From NCBI GenBank assembly GCA_943787225.1, contig CALSLP010000001.1:558001-622000 (forward strand): 64,000 bases of DNA. The letters run 5' to 3'. This document shows, in pieces, positions 10,745-19,575 of the stretch (its first letter is position 1; the number at the start of each line of letters is the position of its first letter). The notes beneath the pieces were generated by a model that was not told the DNA's origin, did not search any database, and saw nothing but the letters and a program-made list of their open reading frames with translations. The DNA is from an uncultured Alphaproteobacteria bacterium. GTDB lineage: Bacteria > Pseudomonadota > Alphaproteobacteria > MPNO01 > UBA2964. Made by a program: the position numbers and the translations under genes.

Positions 10745-12856
10745 TTATACGGCATGACCAAAATGGTTCAGCCACATAGCGCGATAGGCGTCTTCCAAAG
10801 CACGCGCTAGATCAGAAACGTCACAGAGTGGCGAATTTGACAAGCGGTCTCGCATCGAAGACCGGTAGCTTGCCAGACGCCCTAGATCATTCGCCAAGGA
10901 AGCGGCCACTGAGACGAAGGCTTCCGCATCACCGGCGATCAGTTCTTCTAGCCCGGCCGCAGATAGCTGACCTGCCGCTTGCCGTGCCAGCGTTCTGTTC
11001 CCTGCCAAGGTCACAACCGGCACGCCCATCCACAGAGCTTCCATGGTCGTCATCGTCCCCGAATAGGGATACGTATCCAGGGCGATATCCACCCGGTTAT
11101 AGGTCTCCAGGACACCCCGGTAGTCTGTACTGCCTTCAAAATCGATGCGCGCTGGATCGATACCGGCATTGGAAAAACGCTGGGTGAAATCCTGACAGAC
11201 CACCGGGTCTTCATACCCCTGATAGCGCAGGATCAATCGTGAGCCCTCAACCGTTGCAAGCACACCCGCCCAGAGTTCGAGACAAGCATCGGTTATTTTT
11301 CCCGGATTACCGAAACAGCCGAACGTTATCTGGTCGGCCGATGCTGCAGGCAGCGTCCCAGTCGGTGGTGCATCGTCAGGCGGGCTGAAACAGGTCAGAC
11401 CGCGCCGAAGCCGATAAACCTTCTCCGAAAAATGACTATCAAATTCTTCCGGCGTGTGGGTTTCATCGCCAATGTAATAGTCGATTGCCGTCAGCCCGGT
11501 GGTCGACATATACCCAAGCCAGCTGGCCTGGACAGGCGCCGGCTTGCGGGCGAATACTGTCAGTCGATTTTTGGCGCTGTGCCCCGACAGATCGACGAGA
11601 ATATCGATCTCATCTTCACCTATAACGTTGGACACGGCGTCATCACTCAGATTGTTTATGGAGCGCCAGTGGTCGCTTGCTGCTTCCGTCTCAGTCGTGA
11701 TGTTGTCTGGCCTGGCTGTCCCCGAATAGCAGAACACCTCAACAACCGCGCGGTCATGCGCGGCGATGACTGACCGGACGATCCTTCCAACCGGGTGACT
11801 TCGGAAATCTGCAGACACATAGCCAATTCTGAGGCGTCGTTCTGGATCGTCTGAACGGGATTGTTGCGTCACAAAAGTGTCCAGCGACGACGCGTGGCGC
11901 TCATGCCAATCCCTATGTTCCGCCAAAAGGGATGGCCCATCTTGATCAGCACTACCAATCAGGCTGAAGAGCAGATTCGAATGATAGCGACGATTTCCAG
12001 GACTATGGTAAACTGCTTTACGATACGCATTGATGGCGGTATCGGAATGCCCCATCATCCTCGATGTCCGTGCCAATCCGGCATAGGCGGCGGCATCTTC
12101 GGGCCAACGCTCCGTCGCCTTCTGGTAGGTATCAGCCGCCTCACCCAGTCGCTTTGCCTCCTGATAGGCGAACGCCAAATTACGAACTGCATCCGCGAAA
12201 TCCGGTCCCACCTCGATAGCAACCTGAAAGGCTCTGATCGCATTCTTACTCTGGCGCAAAGCAAGGTATGCCGAGCCCAATGCGTTTTGGGCCTCTGGCG
12301 ATTTAGGCGCCAGTTCGACCGCGCGCTGGGCCGCTGACATGGCCGCGTCAGATTCCTCTGTCCCCAGAAGGGCTATAGCGAAGTTGGTTTGCAACTCTGC
12401 ATCATCCGGCCGAAGTGTTACCGCGCGATTGGCAACGACTACGGCATCCGAAAACCGGCCCGTCTCCCGATAAGCTGCGGCAAGATTATTGAGAACATCG
12501 ACGCCATCAGGATCGATTTCAATCGCCCTCTCCAAAACCCCTAACGCGTCGTCCGGGCGGCCAGAAATCAGCCAGGCGGCACCGAGATTGCCTAAATATT
12601 TTACGTTTGCGGGGTCGGCAGCGACGGCACGTTCAAAACAACGCGCGGCGTCAACAGCATTTCCATTCTGGAAGGCCAACAGGCCGGACAAATGATTAAC
12701 CTCGATATTCTCCGGTTCAAGGCTCCGAACCTGCTGGTATAAGCTTTCGGCTTCAGACAGACGACCAGCCTTGTGATGCACAAGGCCAGCGTCGAGAAGA
12801 GCTCTAATATTGGACATGTTCTGGTTATAGGAATCTGGACGAATAGACGCAACCAA
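10745..12856 (-). CDS. TPR-containing O-GlcNAc-transferase-like glycosyltransferase (GT41)
   Basis: A 703-aa protein whose first 290 residues are about eight tetratricopeptide repeats, followed by a SPINDLY/OGT-type GT41 catalytic region. Catalytic-region marks are RLRIGYVSADFRSHPVG, ASWLGYMSTTGL with YYIGD, and ALDTYPYSGTMTTMEALWMG. An internal ATG 39 bp downstream (12817) is an alternative start. Such proteins transfer sugars to Ser/Thr of cytoplasmic proteins, and some modify flagellins. A flagellin gene lies 4 kb away, so flagellin is a candidate acceptor by inference only. Confidence 0.88.
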   Translation of the reverse strand: MVASIRPDSYNQNMSNIRALLDAGLVHHKAGRLSEAESLYQQVRSLEPENIEVNHLSGLLAFQNGNAVDAARCFERAVAADPANVKYLGNLGAAWLISGRPDDALGVLERAIEIDPDGVDVLNNLAAAYRETGRFSDAVVVANRAVTLRPDDAELQTNFAIALLGTEESDAAMSAAQRAVELAPKSPEAQNALGSAYLALRQSKNAIRAFQVAIEVGPDFADAVRNLAFAYQEAKRLGEAADTYQKATERWPEDAAAYAGLARTSRMMGHSDTAINAYRKAVYHSPGNRRYHSNLLFSLIGSADQDGPSLLAEHRDWHERHASSLDTFVTQQSRSDDPERRLRIGYVSADFRSHPVGRIVRSVIAAHDRAVVEVFCYSGTARPDNITTETEAASDHWRSINNLSDDAVSNVIGEDEIDILVDLSGHSAKNRLTVFARKPAPVQASWLGYMSTTGLTAIDYYIGDETHTPEEFDSHFSEKVYRLRRGLTCFSPPDDAPPTGTLPAASADQITFGCFGNPGKITDACLELWAGVLATVEGSRLILRYQGYEDPVVCQDFTQRFSNAGIDPARIDFEGSTDYRGVLETYNRVDIALDTYPYSGTMTTMEALWMGVPVVTLAGNRTLARQAAGQLSAAGLEELIAGDAEAFVSVAASLANDLGRLASYRSSMRDRLSNSPLCDVSDLARALEDAYRAMWLNHFGHAV

Positions 12857-12984
12857 TTGCTCAGCTGTTCGCCGATGGAATAATTTTCACAAGAACGTGT
12901 TATCCTTAGCTGGCTCGTGTATTTTATGTGGCACAACACCCCTATAAGCTCGTGCATCAATAGGAAAATGTAGAGGTTGACGAA

Positions 12985-13800
12985 GTGGTTCTAAGAGTTG
13001 GTGTGCGATGGGACGACCCCATCCAGAATGAACGGATTCAGAAAGCCCATCAGCAAGGCTTAATCGATTATATTGAAGTGAATTATCCGATCCCCTTTGG
13101 GTCAAACCCGCATGGGCTGGGTATTCCTGTCCTGGCGCATACCAGCAGCAACCCAACCTGCAGCGCGGAGGGAGTGAATCTTAACATAGCGCGCCGTATA
13201 AAAGAGGCCGCAGACGAAACCAACTCTCCGTGGATTGGAGAACATCTCTCCTGGCTTGGCACCGCGCCAACCGGGTCACTGGGATATCAGATTAACCCGC
13301 TTTTCACTGATGAGATTGCGGCTGTCACGGCTATGAATGTTGCTCGATTGCGGGACTACTATAACAGACCCATCGCCCTCGAACTCGGGCCGATCTACAT
13401 TCAATCCACGGGGTTTAAAAGTGAGATGCACTTTCTGGGGTCGGTCGCCAATGATGTCGACACCAAGGTCATTCTGGACGTAACCCATTGGCAAATTGGC
13501 AATCGTAACCTGGACCGGCCAACCGACTATGGGTTAGATGCCATCGACCCGTCCCGTATCATAGAATTACACATCGCCGGAATGCGATTGGGGTCAGATC
13601 AACGTTTCTGGCACGATGCCCATGATCTCTTGCCAGATACAGATGTCCTCGCAATAGCATCGCAATTGATCCAAGACCTGCCAGCCCTTGAAGCAGTCAC
13701 TTTCGAACATAGCCCGGTTGCACCGGAAGAAGATTTCGATGGTTGCCTTGCCGATATCAATAATGCAGTGCGAGATCACCGCACCGCCATTGCTGTATAA
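12985..13800 (+). CDS. DUF692/MNIO-type (multinuclear non-haem iron) enzyme
   Basis: A 271-aa TIM-barrel protein of the DUF692 type, the family of MbnB, BufB and TglH, iron oxidases that remodel peptides. The start is GTG, supported by AGAGG eight bases upstream. Putative metal ligands are in family order: H52, E87/H88 in IGEHLSW, E133 in ALELGPIY, D165 with H168 in ILDVTHW, H196 in ELHIAGM, D211/H213 in HDAHD, and E241 in TFEHSP. The usual DVNN motif is DVTH here, so it is a divergent member. It is 5 bp from the next gene. No precursor peptide is obvious; a distant xylose-isomerase-like role is the alternative. Confidence 0.78.
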   Translation: MVLRVGVRWDDPIQNERIQKAHQQGLIDYIEVNYPIPFGSNPHGLGIPVLAHTSSNPTCSAEGVNLNIARRIKEAADETNSPWIGEHLSWLGTAPTGSLGYQINPLFTDEIAAVTAMNVARLRDYYNRPIALELGPIYIQSTGFKSEMHFLGSVANDVDTKVILDVTHWQIGNRNLDRPTDYGLDAIDPSRIIELHIAGMRLGSDQRFWHDAHDLLPDTDVLAIASQLIQDLPALEAVTFEHSPVAPEEDFDGCLADINNAVRDHRTAIAV

Positions 13801-13805
13801 CGAAG

Positions 13806-14516
13806 ATGCCAGACAAGGCTGCCGAAAACGCGTTGAGGGACCGGGCACGTAGATTACAGGCCCTGCATATAAGGCTCCTGTTTTGTCCTGGAACGCAAGA
13901 AAACTGGCTCACAGATTCTGCAACAGTACTGGATACATTCGGACTGCCGCCCGAGATGCAGGATCGCATCCCCGACATTACAACCGATCAGTTCCAGGCT
14001 GAATCTCACGGACGCCGAGCTCTTGTCAAAGGAAGCATCAGCAAAACATTCCCCGAGACCCAACAGTATTTAGCCATCAGCCCAGGCGGGCTGACATTTG
14101 ATAATTTCATCTGTTCGGAAAACTTTTTCAATCCGAAATCCGGACTACCGCATACCTCTGGCGTCGGGCCGGGATACGAGAACACCAGCAAATATTTTTT
14201 CTGGTTAAAACAGGAACTCGCATTGGCTAGCGCTGGGTGTGACACAGACCTCCGACATAAGGCCTATATCGAGTTCGCGACTTGGCTCATCAACGAATAT
14301 AACCGGCCGCATGATCCTTATTATGATCTGTTCGAGGGCGGCGTTTACTGGGCGCGATCCCCTGGAGAGGACAAACCGACCATCCTGTTGAATGATGACT
14401 ATGTCCTCTACACGCTCAATGACCCGAACACGATCAGGCAACTACCCCAGATCGGCTTAACTAATTTAGACGAGGTTGAGCCACCGGACTGGCCAGACGA
14501 ACCGACCCTCCTCTAA
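13806..14516 (+). CDS. hypothetical protein, putative MNIO partner
   Basis: A 236-aa soluble protein that I do not recognise with confidence. It starts 5 bp after the DUF692-type gene and is almost certainly co-transcribed. The segment around residues 70-89 (R70-R71 ... TFPETQQYL) resembles the Arg/Phe-Pro motif of DUF2063/BufC- and MbnC-type partners, which bind the MNIO enzyme and its precursor. The rest is rich in aromatic and acidic residues and includes NRPHDPYYDLFEGGVYW (166-182). It has no signal peptide or membrane segment. The partner role is inferred from position and this weak resemblance. Confidence 0.7.
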   Translation: MPDKAAENALRDRARRLQALHIRLLFCPGTQENWLTDSATVLDTFGLPPEMQDRIPDITTDQFQAESHGRRALVKGSISKTFPETQQYLAISPGGLTFDNFICSENFFNPKSGLPHTSGVGPGYENTSKYFFWLKQELALASAGCDTDLRHKAYIEFATWLINEYNRPHDPYYDLFEGGVYWARSPGEDKPTILLNDDYVLYTLNDPNTIRQLPQIGLTNLDEVEPPDWPDEPTLL

Positions 14517-14527
14517 TATCCTCTCCT

Positions 14528-15193
14528 ATGGAACCGTTGCTGTTCTTTTTTAAAGGTATTGCCGCTGGGTTTGTTGTAGCCATTCCAGTGGGCCCCGTCG
14601 CTATGCTGTGTATCAGGCGAACCTTGGCAACCGGCATCGTCTCCGGCTATGCGACCGGGTTGGGCGCCGCGATCGCCGATACACTATACGCAATCGTCGC
14701 CGCCTTCGGCATCAGTTTTATTGCTGATATCCTGTTTTCCAATAATTTCTGGTTCCGCCTTATTGGCGGCGTCATTCTGTGTTTTATGGCCGCGCGAATG
14801 CTCTTAGCCCCGCCAGCAGAAAGCAAAGCGCGGGATACCGGAAAGCTATTCGGTGATTTTGCGTCGGCTTTGGTAATTACAGGGACTAACCCGATCACAC
14901 TCATCGCTTTCGGCGTTATTTTTACGTCAATTGGTGTAGCAACTGCTGGAGAGCGCTACGAATGGGCGGAAGCCTTGATCGCCGGCGTTTTCATCGGCTC
15001 TGCGGCGTGGTGGATGCTCCTCAGTGGGCTCGCTGCACTTTGCCGCCGATGGGTTGGCGAGCTATCTCTGACCTGGATTAATCGGATATCAGCCCTTGTC
15101 ATACTGACCTGCGGCGCCCTAATCGTCTTTGCGGCGATCGCGCCCGACAGCCCTATCGGTTCGCTGATTGCTTTGCCAAAATCCGTGAGTTAG
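14528..15193 (+). CDS. LysE-family amino-acid/small-molecule exporter
   Basis: A 221-aa integral membrane protein with about six hydrophobic segments. The N-terminal AAGFVVAIPVGPVAMLCIRR carries the LysE/RhtB-type GPV motif. It starts 11 bp after the putative MNIO partner gene, so the three genes look like one operon. LysE proteins export amino acids or their derivatives. In this setting a product made or released by the two upstream enzymes is a possible substrate, though LysE genes are common and the link could be incidental. Confidence 0.85.
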   Translation: MEPLLFFFKGIAAGFVVAIPVGPVAMLCIRRTLATGIVSGYATGLGAAIADTLYAIVAAFGISFIADILFSNNFWFRLIGGVILCFMAARMLLAPPAESKARDTGKLFGDFASALVITGTNPITLIAFGVIFTSIGVATAGERYEWAEALIAGVFIGSAAWWMLLSGLAALCRRWVGELSLTWINRISALVILTCGALIVFAAIAPDSPIGSLIALPKSVS

Positions 15194-15206
15194 CAATAAT
15201 GGCGGA

Positions 15207-16277
15207 TTACTCCGCGTCAGCCTCAACTTCCATCGTCAGGAACTTTTCATCATCCTCAAGATCGATTGGCTGCAAACCATAAAGGTGTTCCGCGATCTGA
15301 ACCGCATTCAATGCAGCGCCTTTCCGTAGATTGTCAGAGACACACCAGAATGACAGTCCATATTTTAACGTCGGGTCCTTACGAATACGGCTGACATAAA
15401 CCATGTCGTCACCGACGCATTCAACTGGTGTGACATAGCCTTCATTGGCCCGATGATCGATCACGGTAACGCCTGGCATAGCGCGCAAAAGCACGCGCGC
15501 CTGATCAACCGTCAGCTCATTTGCAAATTCAACGTTCACAGATTCTGCATGACCGATAAAAACAGGAACGCGAACACAGGTCGCGCTCACCTTGATGTCC
15601 CGGTCAAGAATCTTGTTGGTCTCGACCCTCATCTTCCATTCTTCTTTGGTGTCGCCGTCATCCATAAAGACGTCGATATGCGGAATCACATTGAAAGCAA
15701 TCTGCTTGGTAAACAATTCCGGCGTTACCTGATCGTTTACGAAAATTCCCTTGGTCTGATTGAACAGCTCGTCCATCGCCGCTTTGCCACCGCCGGAGAC
15801 TGACTGATAAGTCGACACCACGACACGCTTGATTTTCGCAGCATCATGCAACGGCTTAAGCGCCATAACCATCTGGATCGTTGAACAATTGGGATTAGCA
15901 ATAATGTTTCGTTTTGTGTGGCGCTTGATAGCCTCAGGGTTTACTTCCGGCACGACCAACGGCACATCGGGGTCCATCCGGAATTCCGACGTATTATCGA
16001 TGACCACACAGCCTGCGGCTGCAGCGCGCGGCGCATGAATTGCGGAAACCTTCGCACCAGGCGAAAACAAAGCGACATCGAAGCCAGTAAAATCGAAATC
16101 ATCCAGCGTCTGAATTTTGAGGATGTCTTTTTCCCCAAACGACACTTCGCGTCCGTTAGAACGTTCAGATGCCAGCGCGACGACTTCATCGACCGGAAAG
16201 GCCCGTTCAGCCAAGGTCTGCAAAATTTCACGGCCCACATTGCCGGTCGCGCCGACAACGGCGACGTTGTACCCCAT
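15207..16277 (-). CDS. asd: aspartate-semialdehyde dehydrogenase
   Basis: NADPH-dependent reduction of aspartyl phosphate to the semialdehyde for lysine, threonine, methionine and diaminopimelate synthesis. The 356-aa protein is slightly longer than many because of an acidic C-terminal tail. It has the nucleotide loop GATGNVG (10-16) and the catalytic cysteine C131 in ANPNCSTIQ. It converges with the LysE-type gene, leaving 13 bp between their stops. Confidence 0.97.
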   Translation of the reverse strand: MGYNVAVVGATGNVGREILQTLAERAFPVDEVVALASERSNGREVSFGEKDILKIQTLDDFDFTGFDVALFSPGAKVSAIHAPRAAAAGCVVIDNTSEFRMDPDVPLVVPEVNPEAIKRHTKRNIIANPNCSTIQMVMALKPLHDAAKIKRVVVSTYQSVSGGGKAAMDELFNQTKGIFVNDQVTPELFTKQIAFNVIPHIDVFMDDGDTKEEWKMRVETNKILDRDIKVSATCVRVPVFIGHAESVNVEFANELTVDQARVLLRAMPGVTVIDHRANEGYVTPVECVGDDMVYVSRIRKDPTLKYGLSFWCVSDNLRKGAALNAVQIAEHLYGLQPIDLEDDEKFLTMEVEADAE

Positions 16278-16417
16278 GATCCAATTCCTGTGTAAATCAC
16301 CCGCGAGCAGGCACCGTGCTACTCACCAAAGCGTTCACTTACGACCCTCAGCAGGGTTTTTCAAGTCGTGATTTCGTTGACGACTCCGATTTCACCTCGA
16401 GAACGCCGTATCAATTT

Positions 16418-17245
16418 TTAGATCAACAACCGCATGATATGCTTGGGCTTGTTGTTTGCCTGCTCAAGCATGGCTAAACCGGATTGAAATAAAATCCTCT
16501 TGCTCGCCAAATCACCACTCCCGGCGGCAACGTCGAGGTCAAGGAGCGAACTTCGGGCAGATTCGGTATTCTCAATCGTCGTCGCAATATTCGCCGAGGC
16601 AAAACCGAGACGATTTTGACCAGCGCCGATCAACGACCGCGATGACTGTATTGTATCAATCGCATTATTGATCGCACCAATCGCAGAATTGGCACCGGAT
16701 TGGGTCACGACCTCCGCCCCACTAATCCCAAGTGCGCCGGCCGAACTATTGGCTAGCGACAACGACAAGGTATCAGCGGCGGCATCGGTGCCGGTACCAA
16801 CCTTAATATCAATTGATCCAGTCGAACCATCAAGCAAGCCCGTTCCTGCAAATTCAGTATCGGCGGAAATACGATCGACTTCCGACGCCAGAGCCTGAAA
16901 TTCGGTATTGATGGCATTGCGTTCACTCCCACCCAGTTGCCCGGAGCTTGCCTGAACAGCAAGAGATTTCATGCGGGACAAGATATCGTTCGTCCGGGCC
17001 AACCCACCATCAGCAATTTGTAAAAGAGAGCTACCTTGCCCGGCATTAACTTTAGCTTGCTGCAAACCACTGACCTCCGCTCCCATACGGGAGCCAATCG
17101 CCAACGCAGCGGCATCGTCTTTAGCGCTCAACACGCGACGTCCGGCCGCTAGTTTTGCCATCGCAAGACCAAGCCCTTTGTTAGAACCTGAAACGTTTCG
17201 ATGCGCGACATGCGCGGCGAAATTCGAGATTGTACTAAGCCCCAT
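16418..17245 (-). CDS. flagellin
   Basis: A 275-aa filament protein with conserved N- and C-terminal D0/D1 domains and a short variable centre. The N-terminal part has LAAGRRVLSAKDDAAALAIG and ILSRMKSLAVQASSG. The C-terminal part has GAGQNRLGFASANI and MLEQANNKPKHIMRLL. It has no cysteine. ACGAGGA lies upstream of the ATG. It stands alone, without hook, basal-body or flaF/flbT genes nearby. Being short and Ser/Thr/Ala-rich in the middle, it could be an acceptor for the GT41 enzyme at 10745-12856. Confidence 0.95.
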   Translation of the reverse strand: MGLSTISNFAAHVAHRNVSGSNKGLGLAMAKLAAGRRVLSAKDDAAALAIGSRMGAEVSGLQQAKVNAGQGSSLLQIADGGLARTNDILSRMKSLAVQASSGQLGGSERNAINTEFQALASEVDRISADTEFAGTGLLDGSTGSIDIKVGTGTDAAADTLSLSLANSSAGALGISGAEVVTQSGANSAIGAINNAIDTIQSSRSLIGAGQNRLGFASANIATTIENTESARSSLLDLDVAAGSGDLASKRILFQSGLAMLEQANNKPKHIMRLLI

Positions 17246-17347
17246 ATCATCCTCGTTTTATTGTTTGACCTAATCGCTTTTCGCGAATTGATGATGACGA
17301 CACTAGGAGCTGAGGGTTAACTCCAGGTAAGAAATTAAAACTATCGT

Positions 17348-17364
17348 TTTGAAATCATTTCAAA
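17348..17364. promoter_or_regulatory. 8-1-8 inverted repeat upstream of flagellin
   Basis: TTTGAAATCATTTCAAA is a perfect inverted repeat around a central C, about 100 bp upstream of the flagellin start in an AT-rich stretch. Its position fits a regulator site for the flagellin promoter. No sigma-28 or sigma-54 promoter could be assigned with confidence. Confidence 0.3.
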
Positions 17365-17395
17365 TTTTCGCAAAGTTTCTCAGCAATTTTCCAAT

Positions 17396-17433
17396 AAAAA
17401 ACCGGAGCCCCGCCATTTAAGCAGGACCCCGGT
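17396..17433 (-). terminator. rho-independent terminator of the small secreted-protein gene
   Basis: On the minus strand, ACCGGGGTCCTGC (17433-17421) can pair with GCGGGGCTCCGGT over 13 bp, using three G-U pairs and a 7-base loop, and is followed by a run of T. It ends 23 bp after the small gene's stop and separates it from flagellin. Confidence 0.8.
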
Positions 17434-17455
17434 CTAAATCTTGATATCGGTTTTC

Positions 17456-17620
17456 TCAGCCGCCCGTTTTAGGCTTCGGTGTCATGATTGGCATTTCAGC
17501 CGTGTTTACTGGTGTCGAAATTCCGACGGACTTTCCGTGGCCACCGCCACAAGCATGAGCCGCCGTAACGGTTGCGAGCGCAAAAAGACCCGCTGCTGTG
17601 ACGCTTAGAAGTAACTTCAT
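17456..17620 (-). CDS. small secreted protein, function unknown
   Basis: A 54-aa protein with a clear signal peptide. The start at 17620 is set by AAGGAG seven bases upstream of ATG; the longer open frame has no such site. The hydrophobic stretch LLLSVTAAGLFALATVTA is followed by a likely AHA cleavage site. The mature part is about 31 residues, begins CGGGHGKSVG and ends in a Pro/Lys/Gly-rich tail. It has one cysteine, and the residues before it do not form a lipobox. It has its own terminator, so it is monocistronic. Confidence 0.72.
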   Translation of the reverse strand: MKLLLSVTAAGLFALATVTAAHACGGGHGKSVGISTPVNTAEMPIMTPKPKTGG

Positions 17621-17694
17621 CGGTAACTCCTTTTCATAGATAATCACGCAAAAACATTGCGGCTTTTTCCAGAAGTCACCAAGAAAATTCTTGA

Positions 17695-18807
17695 TCACGA
17701 TGCCGAGATTTTATCGAGCTCCTTGAGTACAGCACTGCCCATCTTTTCGGTTGAGACCATCTGCATGCCATCGGTCATGATGTCTCCGGTCCGCAATCCG
17801 GCATTTAGTACCGCTTCGACCGCCGATTCGACGTTATCGGCGTCCTCGCCCATTTCGAACGAATAACGCAACATCATCGCGAAGCTCAGCATCATTGCCA
17901 GAGGGTTTGCTTTGCCCTGCCCGGCAATATCAGGCGCTGTGCCGTGAACCGGCTCATAGAGCGCGTTGCGCTTGCCGCTCGAATCCGGTGCACCCAGCGA
18001 TGCTGACGGCAGCATACCAAGGGAACCGGTCGCCATTGAAGCGCAATCAGACAGGATATCGCCGAACATATTGGTCGTGACGATGACGTCGAACTGCTTG
18101 GGATCACGAACCAGCTGCATTGCCGCGTTATCGACCAGCATGTGAGACAGCTCAACATCAGGATAGTCAGGCGCGATGCGAACCACTTCTTCGCGCCACA
18201 TCTTTGTACTTTCCAGAACGTTCGCTTTATCGATCGAACACAGCTTCTTGCCGCGCTTTTGGGCAAGTTCAAAACCCACCCGGGCAATGCGTTCAACTTC
18301 CGGGGTAGTATAAACCAGCGTGTTGTATCCGCGTTTCCCGCCACCCGGCAGATCCTCAACACCGCGTGGTTCACCAAAATAGATGCCGCCGGTCAGTTCG
18401 CGAACAATCAGAATATCAAGCCCGGCGACGATCTCACGTTTGAGGCTCGATGCATCGGCCAAGGCATCAAAAACAATGGCCGGGCGCAAATTGGCGAAAA
18501 GGCCGAGATCCTTGCGAATACGCAACAGGCCAGCTTCAGGGCGGATATCAAAATCAACATTGTCCCATTTCGGTCCACCAACGGCACCAAGCAGGACAGC
18601 ATCTGCTGCCTTGGCCGCTTCAACCGTCTCGTCCTTCATTGGCACGCCATGGGCGTCGATGCAGCAGCCACCGATAATATCTTCTTCAGTATCGAAGCTG
18701 ACCTGACGGTTACTTTCCATCCAGTCCATAACCCGGCGGACCTCACCCATAACTTCAGGGCCAATCCCGTCACCGGGTAACATCAATACCTTTTTATTGG
18801 CAGCCAT
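17695..18807 (-). CDS. leuB: 3-isopropylmalate dehydrogenase
   Basis: NAD-dependent oxidative decarboxylation in leucine synthesis, 370 aa as usual. The family is shown by PGDGIGPEV near the N-terminus, [21 protein letters not shown], the substrate-site region IDKANVL, and [12 protein letters not shown]. It lies downstream of leuD but is separated from it by a strong terminator (18897-18924), so it may also have its own promoter. Confidence 0.98.
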   Translation of the reverse strand: MAANKKVLMLPGDGIGPEVMGEVRRVMDWMESNRQVSFDTEEDIIGGCCIDAHGVPMKDETVEAAKAADAVLLGAVGGPKWDNVDFDIRPEAGLLRIRKDLGLFANLRPAIVFDALADASSLKREIVAGLDILIVRELTGGIYFGEPRGVEDLPGGGKRGYNTLVYTTPEVERIARVGFELAQKRGKKLCSIDKANVLESTKMWREEVVRIAPDYPDVELSHMLVDNAAMQLVRDPKQFDVIVTTNMFGDILSDCASMATGSLGMLPSASLGAPDSSGKRNALYEPVHGTAPDIAGQGKANPLAMMLSFAMMLRYSFEMGEDADNVESAVEAVLNAGLRTGDIMTDGMQMVSTEKMGSAVLKELDKISAS

Positions 18808-18896
18808 TCTGATCTTCCTTCTCTGTACCGTAAAATTCCGCGCGAAGCTCTAGCACACAGCCGCCGCAGTTGGGAGTCCCCGATACGTTATTCCAG

Positions 18897-18924
18897 AAAA
18901 AAGGGCGGACCCGAAGGTCCGCCC
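18897..18924 (-). terminator. rho-independent terminator after leuD
   Basis: On the minus strand a perfect 9-bp stem GGGCGGACC/GGTCCGCCC with a TTCG loop is followed by TTTTTT. It begins 25 bp after the leuD stop, so leuC-leuD transcription should largely end here before leuB. Confidence 0.9.
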
Positions 18925-18948
18925 AAATGCATCGAATCGTGTCGAGCG

Positions 18949-19563
18949 TTATGCATAGAGCCAGGGCTCTGACGCTTTCTGTTTTTCCTCATAAGACGTA
19001 ATCGAGGTTTCCTTCTGCAACGTCAGCCCAATATCATCGAGCCCATTGAGCAAACAATGTTTCTTGAAGGAATCGACCTCGAAGGTAATTTTTTCACCGT
19101 CGGAATTGGTGATTTCCTGATTTTCAAGATCAACTGTCATGGTCGCATTGGCGCCACGCTCGGCACCATCCATCAACTTCTCGAGCTCCTCAGGTGATAC
19201 CTTGATCAACAGAATGCCGTTCTTGGAGCTGTTATTATAAAAAATATCGGCAAAATCCGTTGAGATAACACAGCGGATGCCGAAATCCAGCAAGGCCCAC
19301 GGCGCATGCTCACGGGATGAACCACAACCAAAGTTATGACCGGCGACCAGGATTTCAGAATTCCGATAAGCTGGTTTATTGAGGACGAAATCAGGGTTTT
19401 CTTCACCAGTCTTAGGGTCATAACGCAGCGGGTCAAACAGGTTCTTGCCCAGCCCGGTCCGTGTCAGCGTTTTCAGAAAGCGCGCCGGAATGATCTTATC
19501 CGTATCGCAATTAACGATCGGCAAGGGTGCCGCCACAGCAGTTAGTTTTGTGAATTTATCCAT
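18949..19563 (-). CDS. leuD: 3-isopropylmalate dehydratase small subunit
   Basis: Small swivelling subunit of isopropylmalate isomerase, 204 aa. Signatures include [15 protein letters not shown], the substrate loop [17 protein letters not shown], and [10 protein letters not shown]. It starts 13 bp after the leuC stop on the same strand, forming the leuCD pair. Confidence 0.98.
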   Translation of the reverse strand: MDKFTKLTAVAAPLPIVNCDTDKIIPARFLKTLTRTGLGKNLFDPLRYDPKTGEENPDFVLNKPAYRNSEILVAGHNFGCGSSREHAPWALLDFGIRCVISTDFADIFYNNSSKNGILLIKVSPEELEKLMDGAERGANATMTVDLENQEITNSDGEKITFEVDSFKKHCLLNGLDDIGLTLQKETSITSYEEKQKASEPWLYA

Positions 19564-19575
19564 TCTAGCGTCTCC

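Noticed and set aside
12926..12973. 15-codon ATG frame (with one Cys) just before the DUF692-type gene, considered as a precursor peptide
   Set aside because: No ribosome-binding site upstream, its stop overlaps the next gene's binding site, and it shows no leader/core pattern; probably chance.
17456..17620. Lipoprotein signal in the small secreted protein
   Set aside because: The residues before the cysteine are AHA, lacking the aliphatic residue of a lipobox; a standard signal peptidase I site fits better.
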